Made by a program: the position numbers and the translations under genes. From Mongoliitalea daihaiensis (GTDB lineage Bacteria; Bacteroidota; Bacteroidia; Cytophagales; Cyclobacteriaceae): a stretch of DNA of 64,000 nt. Shown piece by piece: positions 9,432 through 18,450 of the stretch (the stretch's first letter is position 1; the number at the start of each line of letters is the position of its first letter). The stretch is taken from the NCBI RefSeq assembly GCF_021596945.1, contig NZ_CP063779.1:1773592-1837591 (forward strand), given 5' to 3'. Under the pieces are notes generated by a model that was not told the origin of the DNA, did not search any database, and was given only the letters and a program-made list of their open reading frames with translations.

Positions 9432-10007
9432 ATGAAAAAAATAACGGTGTATTGTGGTTCAAATAGAGGGTTGAATCCAAACTATGAACAAGGAGCCAAA
9501 GCATTGGCATCTGAGATGATTAAAAGGGAATTGGATTTAGTGTATGGTGCAGGCAATGTTGGTCTGATGGGGGTTATAGCGGATGCCATGCTAGTAGGAG
9601 GGAGGCAGGTATACGGGATTATTCCGCAAAAGTTGGTAGATATCGAAGTAGCGCATAGGGGCTGTACTGAGCTTACAGTGGTGGAAACCATGCGGGACAG
9701 AAAGTGGCTGATGGCCGAAAAAGGGGATGGGTTTATAGCAATGCCAGGAGGGATTGGAACTTTTGAGGAGTTATTTGAGATCATGACCCTCAATCAGCTG
9801 GGGTATATTCAAAAACCATTGGCGCTGTACAATGTGAATGGGTATTACGATGGCTTACTTGCATTCTTGAAGCATTCCAGTGAAGAAGGTTTCTTACATC
9901 AAGCACAATTGAATCTTTTAACCGTATCCGATGACCCTGTTGACTTACTGAATCAAATGCAAGGCTTCAAGCCTGTACATATAGATAAGTGGGAGGTAAA
10001 GAGGTAG
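9432..10007 (+). CDS. LOG-family protein (TIGR00730), cytokinin riboside 5'-monophosphate phosphoribohydrolase-like
   Basis: A 191-residue Rossmann-type protein of the Lonely Guy family. The family motif PGGIGTFEE is at residues 105-113 and the conserved MRDRK at about 87-91. Characterised members remove ribose 5-phosphate from nucleoside monophosphates such as AMP; the cytokinin name comes from the plant enzymes and the bacterial role is less clear. The ATG at 9432 is preferred over the TTG just before it, because it gives the usual MKKITVYCGS start. It begins directly after a terminator, so its promoter must overlap that hairpin or lie within it. Confidence 0.88.
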   Translation: MKKITVYCGSNRGLNPNYEQGAKALASEMIKRELDLVYGAGNVGLMGVIADAMLVGGRQVYGIIPQKLVDIEVAHRGCTELTVVETMRDRKWLMAEKGDGFIAMPGGIGTFEELFEIMTLNQLGYIQKPLALYNVNGYYDGLLAFLKHSSEEGFLHQAQLNLLTVSDDPVDLLNQMQGFKPVHIDKWEVKR

Positions 10008-10047
10008 AGGGGGCAAGATTATGTTTTGGACCTTAGATGATGACAGC

Positions 10048-10062
10048 TTGTAGACTCTACAA
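10048..10062. repeat. 15-bp palindrome in the gap before the broken ATPase gene
   Basis: TTGTAGA-C-TCTACAA is a perfect inverted repeat with one central base. It lies 185 bp before the ATPase ATG, in a 240-bp AT-rich gap with no other gene. It is operator-like in size, but no regulator gene is adjacent. Confidence 0.4.
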
Positions 10063-10247
10063 AAGCACACGTGTTACTTTAATGCTGTTGTGATTGCGGA
10101 TACTCGTATAATCTTTTTAATACTGTTTGATTTGGGGAAATAGCACATTGAATACTCAAGACTTTTAGAATCATTTTTAAAAATCTGAAAGTATGATTAC
10201 AAAAATCAATTTTTTTGTAAAAAATTGTAAATATACTTACAGCAATA

Positions 10248-11471
10248 ATGGTTAGACTTCCTCAAGTATTAACGATCCGACAGGTGTATTTAGACAGAGT
10301 TAAACCCTTTATGGGAAAAAGCTTGATTAAAGTTTTGACAGGACAACGGAGGGTAGGCAAGAGTTATCTATTGTTTTAGTTGATAAAAATGCTTCAGGAA
10401 AAAGACTTAAATACGCCGATCATTTATATCAACAAAGAAGACTTGGATTTTTCATGGATGAAAGAGGCCAAAGATCTTTACCAGTATATTAAAGATCGAA
10501 AATATCCTGGAAAGATGAATTATGTATTCATTGATGAAATTCAAGACATCAAAGATTTTGGAGATGCACTTCGTTCCTTGCTACTAGACGAGGAACTTGA
10601 TATCTACTGTACAGGAAGCAATGCCAATTTACTCTCTGTAGATATTGCCGGAAATCTCAGTGGAAGGTACATTGAAATTACCGTATTTAGTTTGTCTTAC
10701 CTGGAGTTTTTGGATTTTCATGAATTGGAAGATAATCCAGTGAATCTTGAGAAATACTTGAAGTATGGAGGATTACCCTACTTAAGACATTTAGAGCTGA
10801 ATGATGCCATAGTGTTTGAATACCTTAAAAACATTTATTCAACCATCGTATATCGGGACATCATCAACAGATATGGAGTAAGGAATACGAGGTTTTTGGA
10901 ACAGCTAGTTCTTTTTCTGGCGAGTAATATAGGGAGCCTATTTTCTGCTAAAAAAATTTCAGATTTTCTAAAGTCTCAAAAAATAAATATGGCCCATAAT
11001 CAGGTACAAACCTATGTGGAATACCTATGCAATGCCTTTTTGATTCATAAAGTGCCTCGATATGACATTGTTGGAAAACGTTTATTTGAAGTGGGAGATA
11101 AGTACTACTTTGAAAACTTGGGTGTTAGACATGGAATATGGGGTTTTCGTCCAGAGGACAGGGGGAAAATTTTGGAGAATGTAGTATACAACCATTTGAT
11201 TTTCCGAGGGTATTCAGTTAAAGTGGGGGTAGTTGAAAAGGAAGAAATTGATTTTGTGTGCCAAAAGGATGGAGAAACAACGTATTATCAGGTAGCATTG
11301 AGTATCAATGAAACCAAAACATTGGAAAGGGAATTTGGCAATCTTCAAAAGATAGATGATAACTATCCCAAGTTCGTTATCACGATGGACACGTTTGATG
11401 GGAACACCTTTCAGGGGATTGAGCATATGGATTTAAGGAGTTTTTTGGTTCAATCAGCCGCATTCCAATAG
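10248..11471 (+). pseudogene. AAA ATPase with DUF4143, interrupted by an in-frame amber codon
   Basis: The reading frame starts at ATG 10248 and runs through the Walker A motif GQRRVGKS (residues 32-39). It hits TAG at 10377-10379 (codon 44), then continues in the same frame to 11471. Downstream lie the Walker B-like VFIDEIQDI, a sensor region (CTGSNANLLS), the DUF4143 winged-helix region (FLASNIGSLFSAKKISDFL) and a PD-(D/E)XK-like C terminus (EEIDFVCQKDG). One change, CAG to TAG, would explain it, as in LLF-Q-LIKML. The downstream part alone lacks Walker A and should not bind ATP. These ATPases are often mobile accessory genes, and the AT-rich leader fits that. The 3' end overlaps dnaE2-like by 22 bp. 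A sequencing error is possible. Confidence 0.85.
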
Positions 11472-14398
11472 GCCATCCTTTCGCAACTTTCCACCTCTAT
11501 GCTGTAAAAATCAAATTCCTGGGTCACCTTACCTTTGATCAGGTAGATGCCACGGCCTTTGAAAGGGTGTTTTTTCACCACAGGGGGAAAATGCACCGTA
11601 TCTATCCAGTCTCCCTCCCGATCGATAAAGGTGCCAAAGTTCATCACATCCCCCTTCACCGTACGGGTGTATTTGATCGTCACTAGGTAGCCGATGATTT
11701 GTACTTGTTTGCCCAAATACTGCTTTAAATCTTTAGCCTTGATACTCGGGACTGTTTGATCTTTGACCAGATGAAAGGGAGAGTCCAGTGGAAATTCTAA
11801 AATATCAATCTGATCCACAATATCCTGCCGCACATCGGAGGGCTCGAGTTCGGGAACCTGCAATTCCCGAAATCCTGCCTGCCGGAACAGTTCATTTCCC
11901 GTGCTGACCGCCTTGCGCTTGTTCAGGATAAAATGCGCCTCCCAAAGCAGCTCCTGCTTGCTTTTGCCTGTAAAGCGGAAACAACCGATGCGGATCAGAA
12001 TAAGCGTCTGCTCCAAACTAATCCCTACTCGTGCAATAAAGTCGGATAAGCCCGCAAACAAACCATTGGCTCTACGCTCGCTCAAGATTTTTTCTGTACT
12101 CGCTTTCTCCAAATACTTCAGATGAATCAAACCCAAATACACCGTCTTTCCTTTGATATTGGTCAGGTAGTCGCTTTCGTTGATATGGGGAGCTTGGATA
12201 TCTGCCCCGTTCATACGGAGTTCGTGGATGTAAAACTCGGTATGATAAAATCCCCCAAAGTTGTTGATTACCCCAACCATAAATTCCAGCGGAAAGTAGG
12301 CCTTCAAGTACAAACTCTGATAGCTTTCCACGGCAAAGGACGCCGAATGTCCCTTGGCAAAGGAATAGCCTGCAAAACTCTCAATCTGATGCCAAACCTC
12401 AGCTGTTATTTTGGGGTCCCTGCCCAAGCGTTGGCAGTTGTTGAAAAACTGATCCTTTACCCGTTGAAATTCATCCTTGGAACGAGACTTTCCGCTCATA
12501 CCCCTACGCAGTACATCTGCCTCTGAAAGACTGAGTTCAGCAAAGTAGTGCGCTACCTTGATTACATCTTCCTGATACACCATGATGCCGTAGGTTTCGG
12601 GCATGATGTCCATCATCACAGGATGGGCCTGCTTGCGCCGCTCTTCATCCACATGGCGCAGGATATATTCCCGCATCATGCCCGAGCGTGCCACACCGGG
12701 ACGGATGATGGAACTCGCCGCCACCAATTCCAAGTATTCATCCGCCTTCATCTTGGCCAGCAACATCCGCATGGCGGGGGATTCCACATAAAAGGCACCG
12801 ATGGTATGGCCTGTTCTCAGGAGTTCTTTGATTTTGGAATCTTTTTTGAATGTTCCTACCTGCCGGATATCCACTTGTACCCCTTGGTTTTGGTAGATGA
12901 GTTCTATCGCACTCTTGATATGTCCCAATCCCCGCTGAGAGAGGATGTCAAACTTATGCAAGCCAATGTCTTCCGCTGTATGCATATCGATATGTGCCAA
13001 AGGAAATCCCTTGGGCGGCATCTCGGTAGCGGTGTAGTAGTGAATGGGTTTGTGGGAAATCAGGATGCCACAAGCATGGATGGTCAAGTGTGAAGGCATG
13101 CCATGCAAAACCTGACTGTACTTGAGAATCAACTTCCCATACTGATCCGGAATGTACTCGGATTTGCCTGCATGGTAGATTAAGGACTCGATCTCAGTTT
13201 TGGGCAGTCCAAAGACTTTTCCCAATTCCCGCAGCATAGAATTTGCCTGAAAGGTGCTGTAAGAACCCAATAGAGCCACATGCTCCTGTCCCTCTTTATT
13301 GTATTTGTCAAATATGTATTGGGTCACCTCATCCCGATCTGTCCAACTGAAGTCAATATCAAAGTCGGGAGGGTTTTCTCGATACAGATTGATAAAGCGC
13401 TCAAAGTACAGGTCCAGCTCAATGGGGTCTACATCGGTAATGCCTAGGCAATAAGCCACAATACTATTGGCTCCACTGCCTCTGCCTACATGGTAATAGT
13501 TTTTGTGCTGGGCAAATGTGACGATGTCGTAATTGATCAGGAAGTAAGAGACAAAGCCTTTTTGCTGGATCAGTTCCAGCTCCTTTTCCAGTCGCTTACT
13601 GATCTCGGGAGTCAGATCAGGATAGCGGTTGATAGCACCTTTGAAGGTTTCCTGCCGCAGGTAATCATAGTCCTCCCAGTCCGAACCTAAGATGTCCCGT
13701 TTGTTTTTCACTGCTTGGAAGTAGAAGGAAAACTGGCAGGCTTCGAGCAGGCGTTGAGAGTTATACAGCAGGTAGCTATGCCCCTCGCAGCGCCCGACCA
13801 TGTCGGCATAAGAGTACAATTGATCGCTGATATCTCCCTGTTCCTCAGGTTCTAGCTTGCTGAGTAAGGTGTTTTTATCCACCGCCCGCAGCAGACGATG
13901 GGCATTGAATTGTGTTTTGGAGGAGAAACTCACGGGTTGAAGCAAGACCAATTTATCCTTATACCGATACCAAGGAGACTTGACCAAGCGATTGAGCTGG
14001 TAGGGATGTATGCCGATAAATTCATTTTCCCGTAAGGGGAAGACCTTTTCTCTAAATGGGTAGATGACAAAACTGTGCTGAAAAGCCGGTGCCTGTGCAT
14101 CAAATTCCAGCCCTTTGGTACGTCTATAAGAAAGGTGGCGATTGAGTTCATAGAAGCCTTCCTGATTTTTGGCCAAACCTATGTATTGCTGCCGTACCCC
14201 ATTGCGGAAGTCAATTCCAATCACGGGATGAATACCCACTTTTTGAGCCTCTCGGATAAAGGGGAACACTCCGGCTACTGAATTGATATCCGTCAGTGCA
14301 AGCGCGTCGAGCTTTTTGCTCTTGGCCTGAGATACCAGTTCCTCGATGGAGAGCGTACCGTACTTGAAGCTGTAGTATGAGTGGCAATTGATAAACAT
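11450..14398 (-). CDS. Second DNA polymerase III alpha subunit, DnaE2-like
   Basis: A C-family DNA polymerase of 982 residues, shorter than the replicative DnaE at the left edge and without an exonuclease domain. The palm is intact: GRGSGANS, PPDFDIDFSW with the catalytic Asp pair, and a third Asp in KFDILS. The PHP domain is degenerate: the usual HxH is NCH, TDH has become TDI and the GCE glutamate is replaced in GID, so metal-dependent nuclease activity is probably lost. A helix-hairpin-helix region and a C-terminal OB fold (VQIIGYLVTI) follow. DnaE2 proteins work in translesion synthesis, often with ImuB, but no imuA/imuB gene is adjacent here. Mutagenic function is inferred. Confidence 0.87.
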   Translation of the reverse strand: MFINCHSYYSFKYGTLSIEELVSQAKSKKLDALALTDINSVAGVFPFIREAQKVGIHPVIGIDFRNGVRQQYIGLAKNQEGFYELNRHLSYRRTKGLEFDAQAPAFQHSFVIYPFREKVFPLRENEFIGIHPYQLNRLVKSPWYRYKDKLVLLQPVSFSSKTQFNAHRLLRAVDKNTLLSKLEPEEQGDISDQLYSYADMVGRCEGHSYLLYNSQRLLEACQFSFYFQAVKNKRDILGSDWEDYDYLRQETFKGAINRYPDLTPEISKRLEKELELIQQKGFVSYFLINYDIVTFAQHKNYYHVGRGSGANSIVAYCLGITDVDPIELDLYFERFINLYRENPPDFDIDFSWTDRDEVTQYIFDKYNKEGQEHVALLGSYSTFQANSMLRELGKVFGLPKTEIESLIYHAGKSEYIPDQYGKLILKYSQVLHGMPSHLTIHACGILISHKPIHYYTATEMPPKGFPLAHIDMHTAEDIGLHKFDILSQRGLGHIKSAIELIYQNQGVQVDIRQVGTFKKDSKIKELLRTGHTIGAFYVESPAMRMLLAKMKADEYLELVAASSIIRPGVARSGMMREYILRHVDEERRKQAHPVMMDIMPETYGIMVYQEDVIKVAHYFAELSLSEADVLRRGMSGKSRSKDEFQRVKDQFFNNCQRLGRDPKITAEVWHQIESFAGYSFAKGHSASFAVESYQSLYLKAYFPLEFMVGVINNFGGFYHTEFYIHELRMNGADIQAPHINESDYLTNIKGKTVYLGLIHLKYLEKASTEKILSERRANGLFAGLSDFIARVGISLEQTLILIRIGCFRFTGKSKQELLWEAHFILNKRKAVSTGNELFRQAGFRELQVPELEPSDVRQDIVDQIDILEFPLDSPFHLVKDQTVPSIKAKDLKQYLGKQVQIIGYLVTIKYTRTVKGDVMNFGTFIDREGDWIDTVHFPPVVKKHPFKGRGIYLIKGKVTQEFDFYSIEVESCERMAYWNAAD

Positions 14399-14819
14399 AG
14401 ACTCTGTGAAATATGCTCTACCTGTTGGTAGACAAGTTTGCGAAATAATGCCTCCCTATGGTCGGCGAAATAAATGAAATATGGTCTAATGGTAGACAAG
14501 TTATACCTGCTTTATAGATACCTTCCTTCGGTGATATAAATCGAAATGCTCCACAGTTGCTAGGTTACTGCACCTGGAGAGACTGAGCGGAAGTTTTATG
14601 GAGTATATTGGCAGAAATCAAAATGTCAAATAAATTAACATTTTAATGTTTATAATTTAAACAAAATTAGTTTCAAAAGTCAATGAAAATCGAAAAATAT
14701 TTTGCTAACCCATATTAAGGAGGCATTGATATGAAGCGATAGGTTTCTCCAAAAACTTTGCATCTAATTGTTAGTTTTAAAAATTCATAGTATCTTTAGT
14801 TGACTAAATTTTTGAATCT
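14399..14819. other. 421-bp intergenic region between divergent dnaE2-like and barrel genes
   Basis: No gene is supported here. The left part holds a directly repeated block before dnaE2-like (listed separately). The right part, from about 14625, is very AT-rich and should contain the promoter for the gene at 14820. No RNA gene was recognised. Confidence 0.5.
14409..14502. promoter_or_regulatory. Duplicated operator-like motif upstream of dnaE2-like
   Basis: GGTAGACAAGTT occurs at 14427-14438 and again at 14491-14502, 64 bp apart. Each copy is preceded by a similar GAAATATGnTCTA stretch. The first copy also forms the inverted repeat CTACC-TGTT-GGTAG. Both copies lie within 105 bp of the dnaE2-like start, where a repressor site would sit. 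Confidence 0.45.
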
Positions 14820-15428
14820 ATGAAAAAGGTTTACTATCTCTTGTTATTTTTCTTGATTATTCAAGTTCAGCTAAAAGCTCAAAACGGCAACTCTTGGCTT
14901 GGTATAGATTACCGCGTAGGGGCTGGAGCTTTGGTGGAAGGAAGTTGGGGAATGTTTGGAGTGAATTTTACCAATGAGTTTGAACTTGAGTTCTTCAGGA
15001 CAGTCACCTTGGGGACTTCCTTGACTTACTACAAGTCAATTATTAATTCAGATTTGGATTATACTTTTCCAGAAGACAAGGATGAGTTTCTCTCGGGAGT
15101 GTTTGCGGACTTTAAAGCAGGGGTGAATGTTTGGAGAACACAAAAAGGCTTGCGGGTTCATGTGGCTTACGGCCCATCCTATCAGCGGGGAAGAGAAAAT
15201 ATTCATAGTGGGTATTATTATTCCTGGGAGCTAGAGCGAGAGGTAAGTTCAGGTTTTTATGAGGATGAATTCAACCGCTGGGGTACGGTTACCCAAGTGA
15301 TGGTCGAGTGGCCTTGGAAAAGTAGGGACGATCGCAAAAACAGTATTTCGGCTGCCATGCACTCATTTGACAATTATTGGCCCTATTATTTGTTACTTAC
15401 TTATCGCTTAGCTTTCTCTTTGAAGTGA
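14820..15428 (+). CDS. Predicted outer-membrane beta-barrel protein, unknown function
   Basis: A 202-residue protein with a clear signal peptide (MKKVYYLLLFFLIIQVQLKAQ, cleavage after KAQ). The mature part is rich in alternating aromatic and polar strands (FGVNFTNEFELEFF, VTLGTSLTYYKS, LRVHVAYGPSY) and ends LLTYRLAFSLK, an aromatic-rich end typical of small eight-stranded barrels. No enzyme motif is visible. It lies 39 bp before the membrane thioredoxin gene on the same strand and may be transcribed with it. Confidence 0.75.
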   Translation: MKKVYYLLLFFLIIQVQLKAQNGNSWLGIDYRVGAGALVEGSWGMFGVNFTNEFELEFFRTVTLGTSLTYYKSIINSDLDYTFPEDKDEFLSGVFADFKAGVNVWRTQKGLRVHVAYGPSYQRGRENIHSGYYYSWELEREVSSGFYEDEFNRWGTVTQVMVEWPWKSRDDRKNSISAAMHSFDNYWPYYLLLTYRLAFSLK

Positions 15429-15467
15429 GATCTATTGATATAAAGTTGTTTTAAATTATCATAAGTT

Positions 15468-16319
15468 ATGAATGTTTTGAAAACAATAGGTAGGCTTGTT
15501 CTTGGTTTACTTGTGATCGTACTTGTGGCCTTTTTTTCACTGATGATTTTTACTGAGTGGATTAAGATTTGGAATGTTACGCTGCTTGCTTGGTTTCCTT
15601 TGATGTTGGCTGGTCTGGGCTATTACTTGGCTGGACGGATCAATCGCTCAACGAATCCGGTCTTTTTATTGGTATTATTTGGAGCATTTCCCATTTATAA
15701 TTTGGTTGATCTTATTTATTTCCCACAGGTACTGCTAGTGATTGTGTTTGCCTTGATTGGTCTTATTCTTTCAAGAAAAGAGTTGGCATCTCAGTACCGA
15801 AAAGTAATCTTGGGAATAAGTGTGGTAGTATTCTTGTTTTTTTTCGTTCGAGACCCGCTTGTATTTCTTTATAAGGATGGAGTTTACAAAGACGGTAAGC
15901 CAGTCTTTACCGTAACGCTTTGGGAAGGGTTTAAAAGTAATACTATTCCCGACGGTATTTATCTTGACAGAGAAGGAAACGAAGTGGATCTTCGCAGTTT
16001 TGAAGGAAGTGATGTATATGTAACCTTTTGGGCTACTTGGTGCGGACCATGTAAATTCCATAAACCCGCTCTTGATAGTTTGAAGAATAGTGAGGCAGCC
16101 CGAGACATTGTTTTTGTGGATATTTCCATAGACAAAGATCAGGAGAAATGGCAAGCGTATTTTGAAACCGAAGAGCGTAAGGGAATACAGTTAATTGCCA
16201 AAAGCTCATCCAAAACCATGGCGGATTTTCAGTTTGATGGTATTCCGTACTATGTATCCTTCAAAGCGGATGGTAAGTTTCGTCCAGCTTTTAGTCCAAT
16301 TTATTTTCAACCGGAGTAG
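15468..16319 (+). CDS. Membrane-anchored TlpA/ResA-like thioredoxin
   Basis: A 283-residue protein with four hydrophobic segments in the first 125 residues (LVLGLLVIVLVAFFSLMIF; LLAWFPLMLAGLGYYLA; FLLVLFGAFPIYNLV; VLLVIVFALIGLIL), another near residue 130 and a C-terminal thioredoxin-fold domain. The redox site FWATWCGPCKFHKP has cysteines at 192 and 195, and GIPYYV is the cis-Pro loop. The layout suggests an envelope thiol reductase with the catalytic domain outside the membrane, of the kind used in cytochrome c maturation or oxidative-stress repair. The partner is unknown. It is convergent with the phosphatidyltransferase gene. Confidence 0.83.
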   Translation: MNVLKTIGRLVLGLLVIVLVAFFSLMIFTEWIKIWNVTLLAWFPLMLAGLGYYLAGRINRSTNPVFLLVLFGAFPIYNLVDLIYFPQVLLVIVFALIGLILSRKELASQYRKVILGISVVVFLFFFVRDPLVFLYKDGVYKDGKPVFTVTLWEGFKSNTIPDGIYLDREGNEVDLRSFEGSDVYVTFWATWCGPCKFHKPALDSLKNSEAARDIVFVDISIDKDQEKWQAYFETEERKGIQLIAKSSSKTMADFQFDGIPYYVSFKADGKFRPAFSPIYFQPE

Positions 16320-16322
16320 GTC

Positions 16323-16353
16323 AATCAAGCACCATTCGAATTAGTGCTTGATT
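16323..16353. terminator. Inverted repeat between convergent genes
   Basis: A 10-bp perfect stem (AATCAAGCAC / GTGCTTGATT) with an 11-nt loop spans the stop codon of the phosphatidyltransferase gene. There is no T run on either side, so it may only weakly terminate transcription. Confidence 0.4.
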
Positions 16354-17114
16354 AGTAAGCGTCTGATACCAATAAATACCACCAATAATACATTGTAAGC
16401 CACAAAGAAGGGCAGAATTAGGTCAATCATACCCAATGACAGCATGATGGAAATGATCAGTAACTGAAAGCCTAATCCATAGATAGAAATCAGTGTCATA
16501 AACCATTTGGGGAACACAGGCGCATCTGCAGCATCTTGGTCCAAGTAAAAAATCATTTTATCAAAGGCAACATACAGCATGTTGTATGTATCGTATAGGA
16601 AATCCACGGTTTGTTGACTTTCTACAGGAAAGGCCTTGGGCCGCTCAGTTTCCATAATTTTACTCGTTTTTTCCCCTCCTGCGGTGTTGTGTCGAAGTAT
16701 CACGTAGTAGTAATTGTATAGGGTACCCTGGAGTTGCACACTTGCAAAGGCTGCTAAGGCGAGGAGTAAACTTGCATCCGTAACATACCAAATGGCTGCC
16801 AAAACGAGAAAATTGAGGAAAATATCAAAAATGGAGTCTAAGTATCTTCCCGTGTACGAAGGACGCTCAATGGTACGCGCAAGTTCCCCGTCTGCTGCAT
16901 CAAGGATCGATTTGATGATCAGGAATATTCCAGCAGTGATGTAGTGACCATTTAAAATACTGTATACAGCAATCAACCCGCTGATACCAAAAAGATACGT
17001 AACCTGCACAGGCGTGATGTCTGTGTGCTGAATGCGGTTGACAAAGCTTCTCGCAAAGGGTCTTCCATAATCGGAGACATCCAAGAACTTGTCCTCAGAA
17101 GATAATTTGGGCAT
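16341..17114 (-). CDS. CDP-alcohol phosphatidyltransferase family protein
   Basis: Inner-membrane enzyme of 257 residues that joins a CDP-activated lipid or alcohol to an alcohol acceptor, as in phospholipid head-group synthesis. The complete family motif D-x2-D-G-x2-A-R-x8-G-x3-D-x3-D is present: D72, D75, G76, A79, R80, G89, D93 and D97. Several membrane segments follow, ending with LPFFVAYNVLLVVFIGI. Head-group specificity cannot be read from this motif; phosphatidylserine, phosphatidylglycerol and inositol-type synthases share it. It is a single gene with a 338-bp gap upstream. Confidence 0.87.
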   Translation of the reverse strand: MPKLSSEDKFLDVSDYGRPFARSFVNRIQHTDITPVQVTYLFGISGLIAVYSILNGHYITAGIFLIIKSILDAADGELARTIERPSYTGRYLDSIFDIFLNFLVLAAIWYVTDASLLLALAAFASVQLQGTLYNYYYVILRHNTAGGEKTSKIMETERPKAFPVESQQTVDFLYDTYNMLYVAFDKMIFYLDQDAADAPVFPKWFMTLISIYGLGFQLLIISIMLSLGMIDLILPFFVAYNVLLVVFIGIRRLLIKH

Positions 17115-17452
17115 TTACTAATTTGGGAGCGTTCCTAAAACCCTTGCAAAATCCTAGGAAAAATGTACTGTTCAATATAGAGTTGCAAAACTAGGAAAAA
17201 TATTGGGAAATAAGAGATTTCTATGGGCAACCGAGCGTATTTCGTTTAAATTGGCACTAATTAATCCAGTTGAATAGCATTCACTTTTAGTATTTAGGTG
17301 GCCTAATCGAAAAAATACATGTAAATTTTCGGTGACGATCGAAAATATACTTTTGGGACAATGGTGTTCGAAATGCGATCATCAATAATTTCAATTCATT
17401 GGCATTATTTTTTGTGAATCAAAGAAAGTCCGATTAGCTTTACTTTTAAGCT
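17115..17452. other. 338-bp intergenic region between divergent genes
   Basis: No coding or RNA gene is supported. It should carry promoters for both neighbours. CAAAACTA at 17186-17193 is a possible minus-strand -7 box (TAGTTTTG). A plus-strand candidate is listed for mscS. Confidence 0.5.
17327..17355 (+). promoter_or_regulatory. Candidate mscS promoter
   Basis: TACTTTTG at 17348-17355 matches TAnnTTTG, with TTTC (one change from TTTG) at 17327-17330, 17 bp upstream. The leader would be about 90 nt. Confidence 0.35.
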
Positions 17453-18361
17453 ATGGAAAACTGGATCGAATACTTAGATACGCTGATAGAACAGGATATC
17501 CGATGGAATGTCTACAAGACCATCGCCATATTACTAGTACTATGGCTAATCAAAAAGGGGGCATACAAACTCATTGGAATCAAGAAAGATGCCGAGATGA
17601 AGCGTATGTACCATCAGCGGAAAACGGTTCAATACACCTTGGTATTTATTGGCCTACTGCTGATAGGTAACATTTGGATATCCAATTTTCAGTCCATTAC
17701 GACTTTCCTTGGGTTATTGTCAGCGGGTATAGCTATCGCCTTAAAAGATATCTTTGTGAATATTGCTGGGTGGATGCTGATCTACATCAAAAAGCCCTTT
17801 GATGTGGGTGATCGGATCCAAATTGGTGAGTTTAAAGGGGATGTAGTGGATTTGCGTTTGATGCATTTCAGCATTCTGGAAGTGGGCAATTGGGTAGATG
17901 CCGAACAAAGTACGGGTAGGATTATCCATGTTCCGAATGGGAAAATATTCATGGACCCGCAAGCGAATTATAGTCAGGGATTTAATTATATCTGGAATGA
18001 GCAACACGTCAACATCAGCTTGGATTCAGATTATAAAAAGGCACAAGTAATCTTGAAAAATATGCTGACGTCCATGTTTCAGCCAGACTTCAAAAATATC
18101 GAAGCTGCCTTGAAACGTGCTCAAAAAGAGCATTTTATTTCATTTAGCTTATACACTCCTACCGTGTATGCCAAAATCCATGAGCGCGGGATTCAACTTT
18201 CCTTGCGATATCTTTGTAATCCGCGTAAAAGACGATTTTTTGAACACATGATTACAGAAGGAATCTTGGATAATTTCAAGCCCGAATCCTCCATCCAAAT
18301 TGTGTATCCTACTACGTCTGTGATTCTCAAACAATCAGGCGACACAAAACCTCAGGCCTAA
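17453..18361 (+). CDS. MscS-family mechanosensitive ion channel
   Basis: A 302-residue inner-membrane channel of the small-conductance mechanosensitive family, which opens on osmotic downshock. There are three membrane segments: about 21-37, 62-80 and the pore-lining TM3 near 84-111 (FLGLLSAGIAIALKDIFVNIAGW). The beta domain follows directly, with the family signature KPFDVGDRIQIGEFKGDVVDL. A C-terminal alpha/beta domain completes the usual length. The TM3 alanine/glycine pattern is less regular than in E. coli MscS, so gating and conductance may differ. It is monocistronic as far as can be seen. Confidence 0.9.
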   Translation: MENWIEYLDTLIEQDIRWNVYKTIAILLVLWLIKKGAYKLIGIKKDAEMKRMYHQRKTVQYTLVFIGLLLIGNIWISNFQSITTFLGLLSAGIAIALKDIFVNIAGWMLIYIKKPFDVGDRIQIGEFKGDVVDLRLMHFSILEVGNWVDAEQSTGRIIHVPNGKIFMDPQANYSQGFNYIWNEQHVNISLDSDYKKAQVILKNMLTSMFQPDFKNIEAALKRAQKEHFISFSLYTPTVYAKIHERGIQLSLRYLCNPRKRRFFEHMITEGILDNFKPESSIQIVYPTTSVILKQSGDTKPQA

Positions 18362-18410
18362 ATTCAAAAAAAGTAGCAAAAAAATTTTGAGCTTTCATTT
18401 TTTTCATCAA

Positions 18411-18434
18411 TCTTAGTGTCATAATATACTAAGA
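18411..18434. promoter_or_regulatory. Palindromic operator before the ABC/GntR operon
   Basis: TCTTAGT-N10-ACTAAGA is a perfect 7-bp inverted repeat across 24 bp, and parts of the spacer are also symmetric. It ends 16 bp before the start of the ABC ATPase gene. The same operon encodes a YtrA-type GntR regulator, so this is the natural place for its autoregulatory operator. Confidence 0.6.
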
Positions 18435-18450
18435 CAGTAAAACAATTATT

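Noticed and set aside
12122-13093. Long open frames on the plus strand opposite the dnaE2-like gene (134 and 181 codons)
   Set aside because: They are antisense to a clear polymerase gene, have odd composition rich in His, Cys and Met and no domain. They are reading-frame shadows.
14399-14819. Riboswitch or small RNA in the 421-bp gap
   Set aside because: No known riboswitch core or strong terminator hairpin was recognised; only the repeated operator-like motif stands out.
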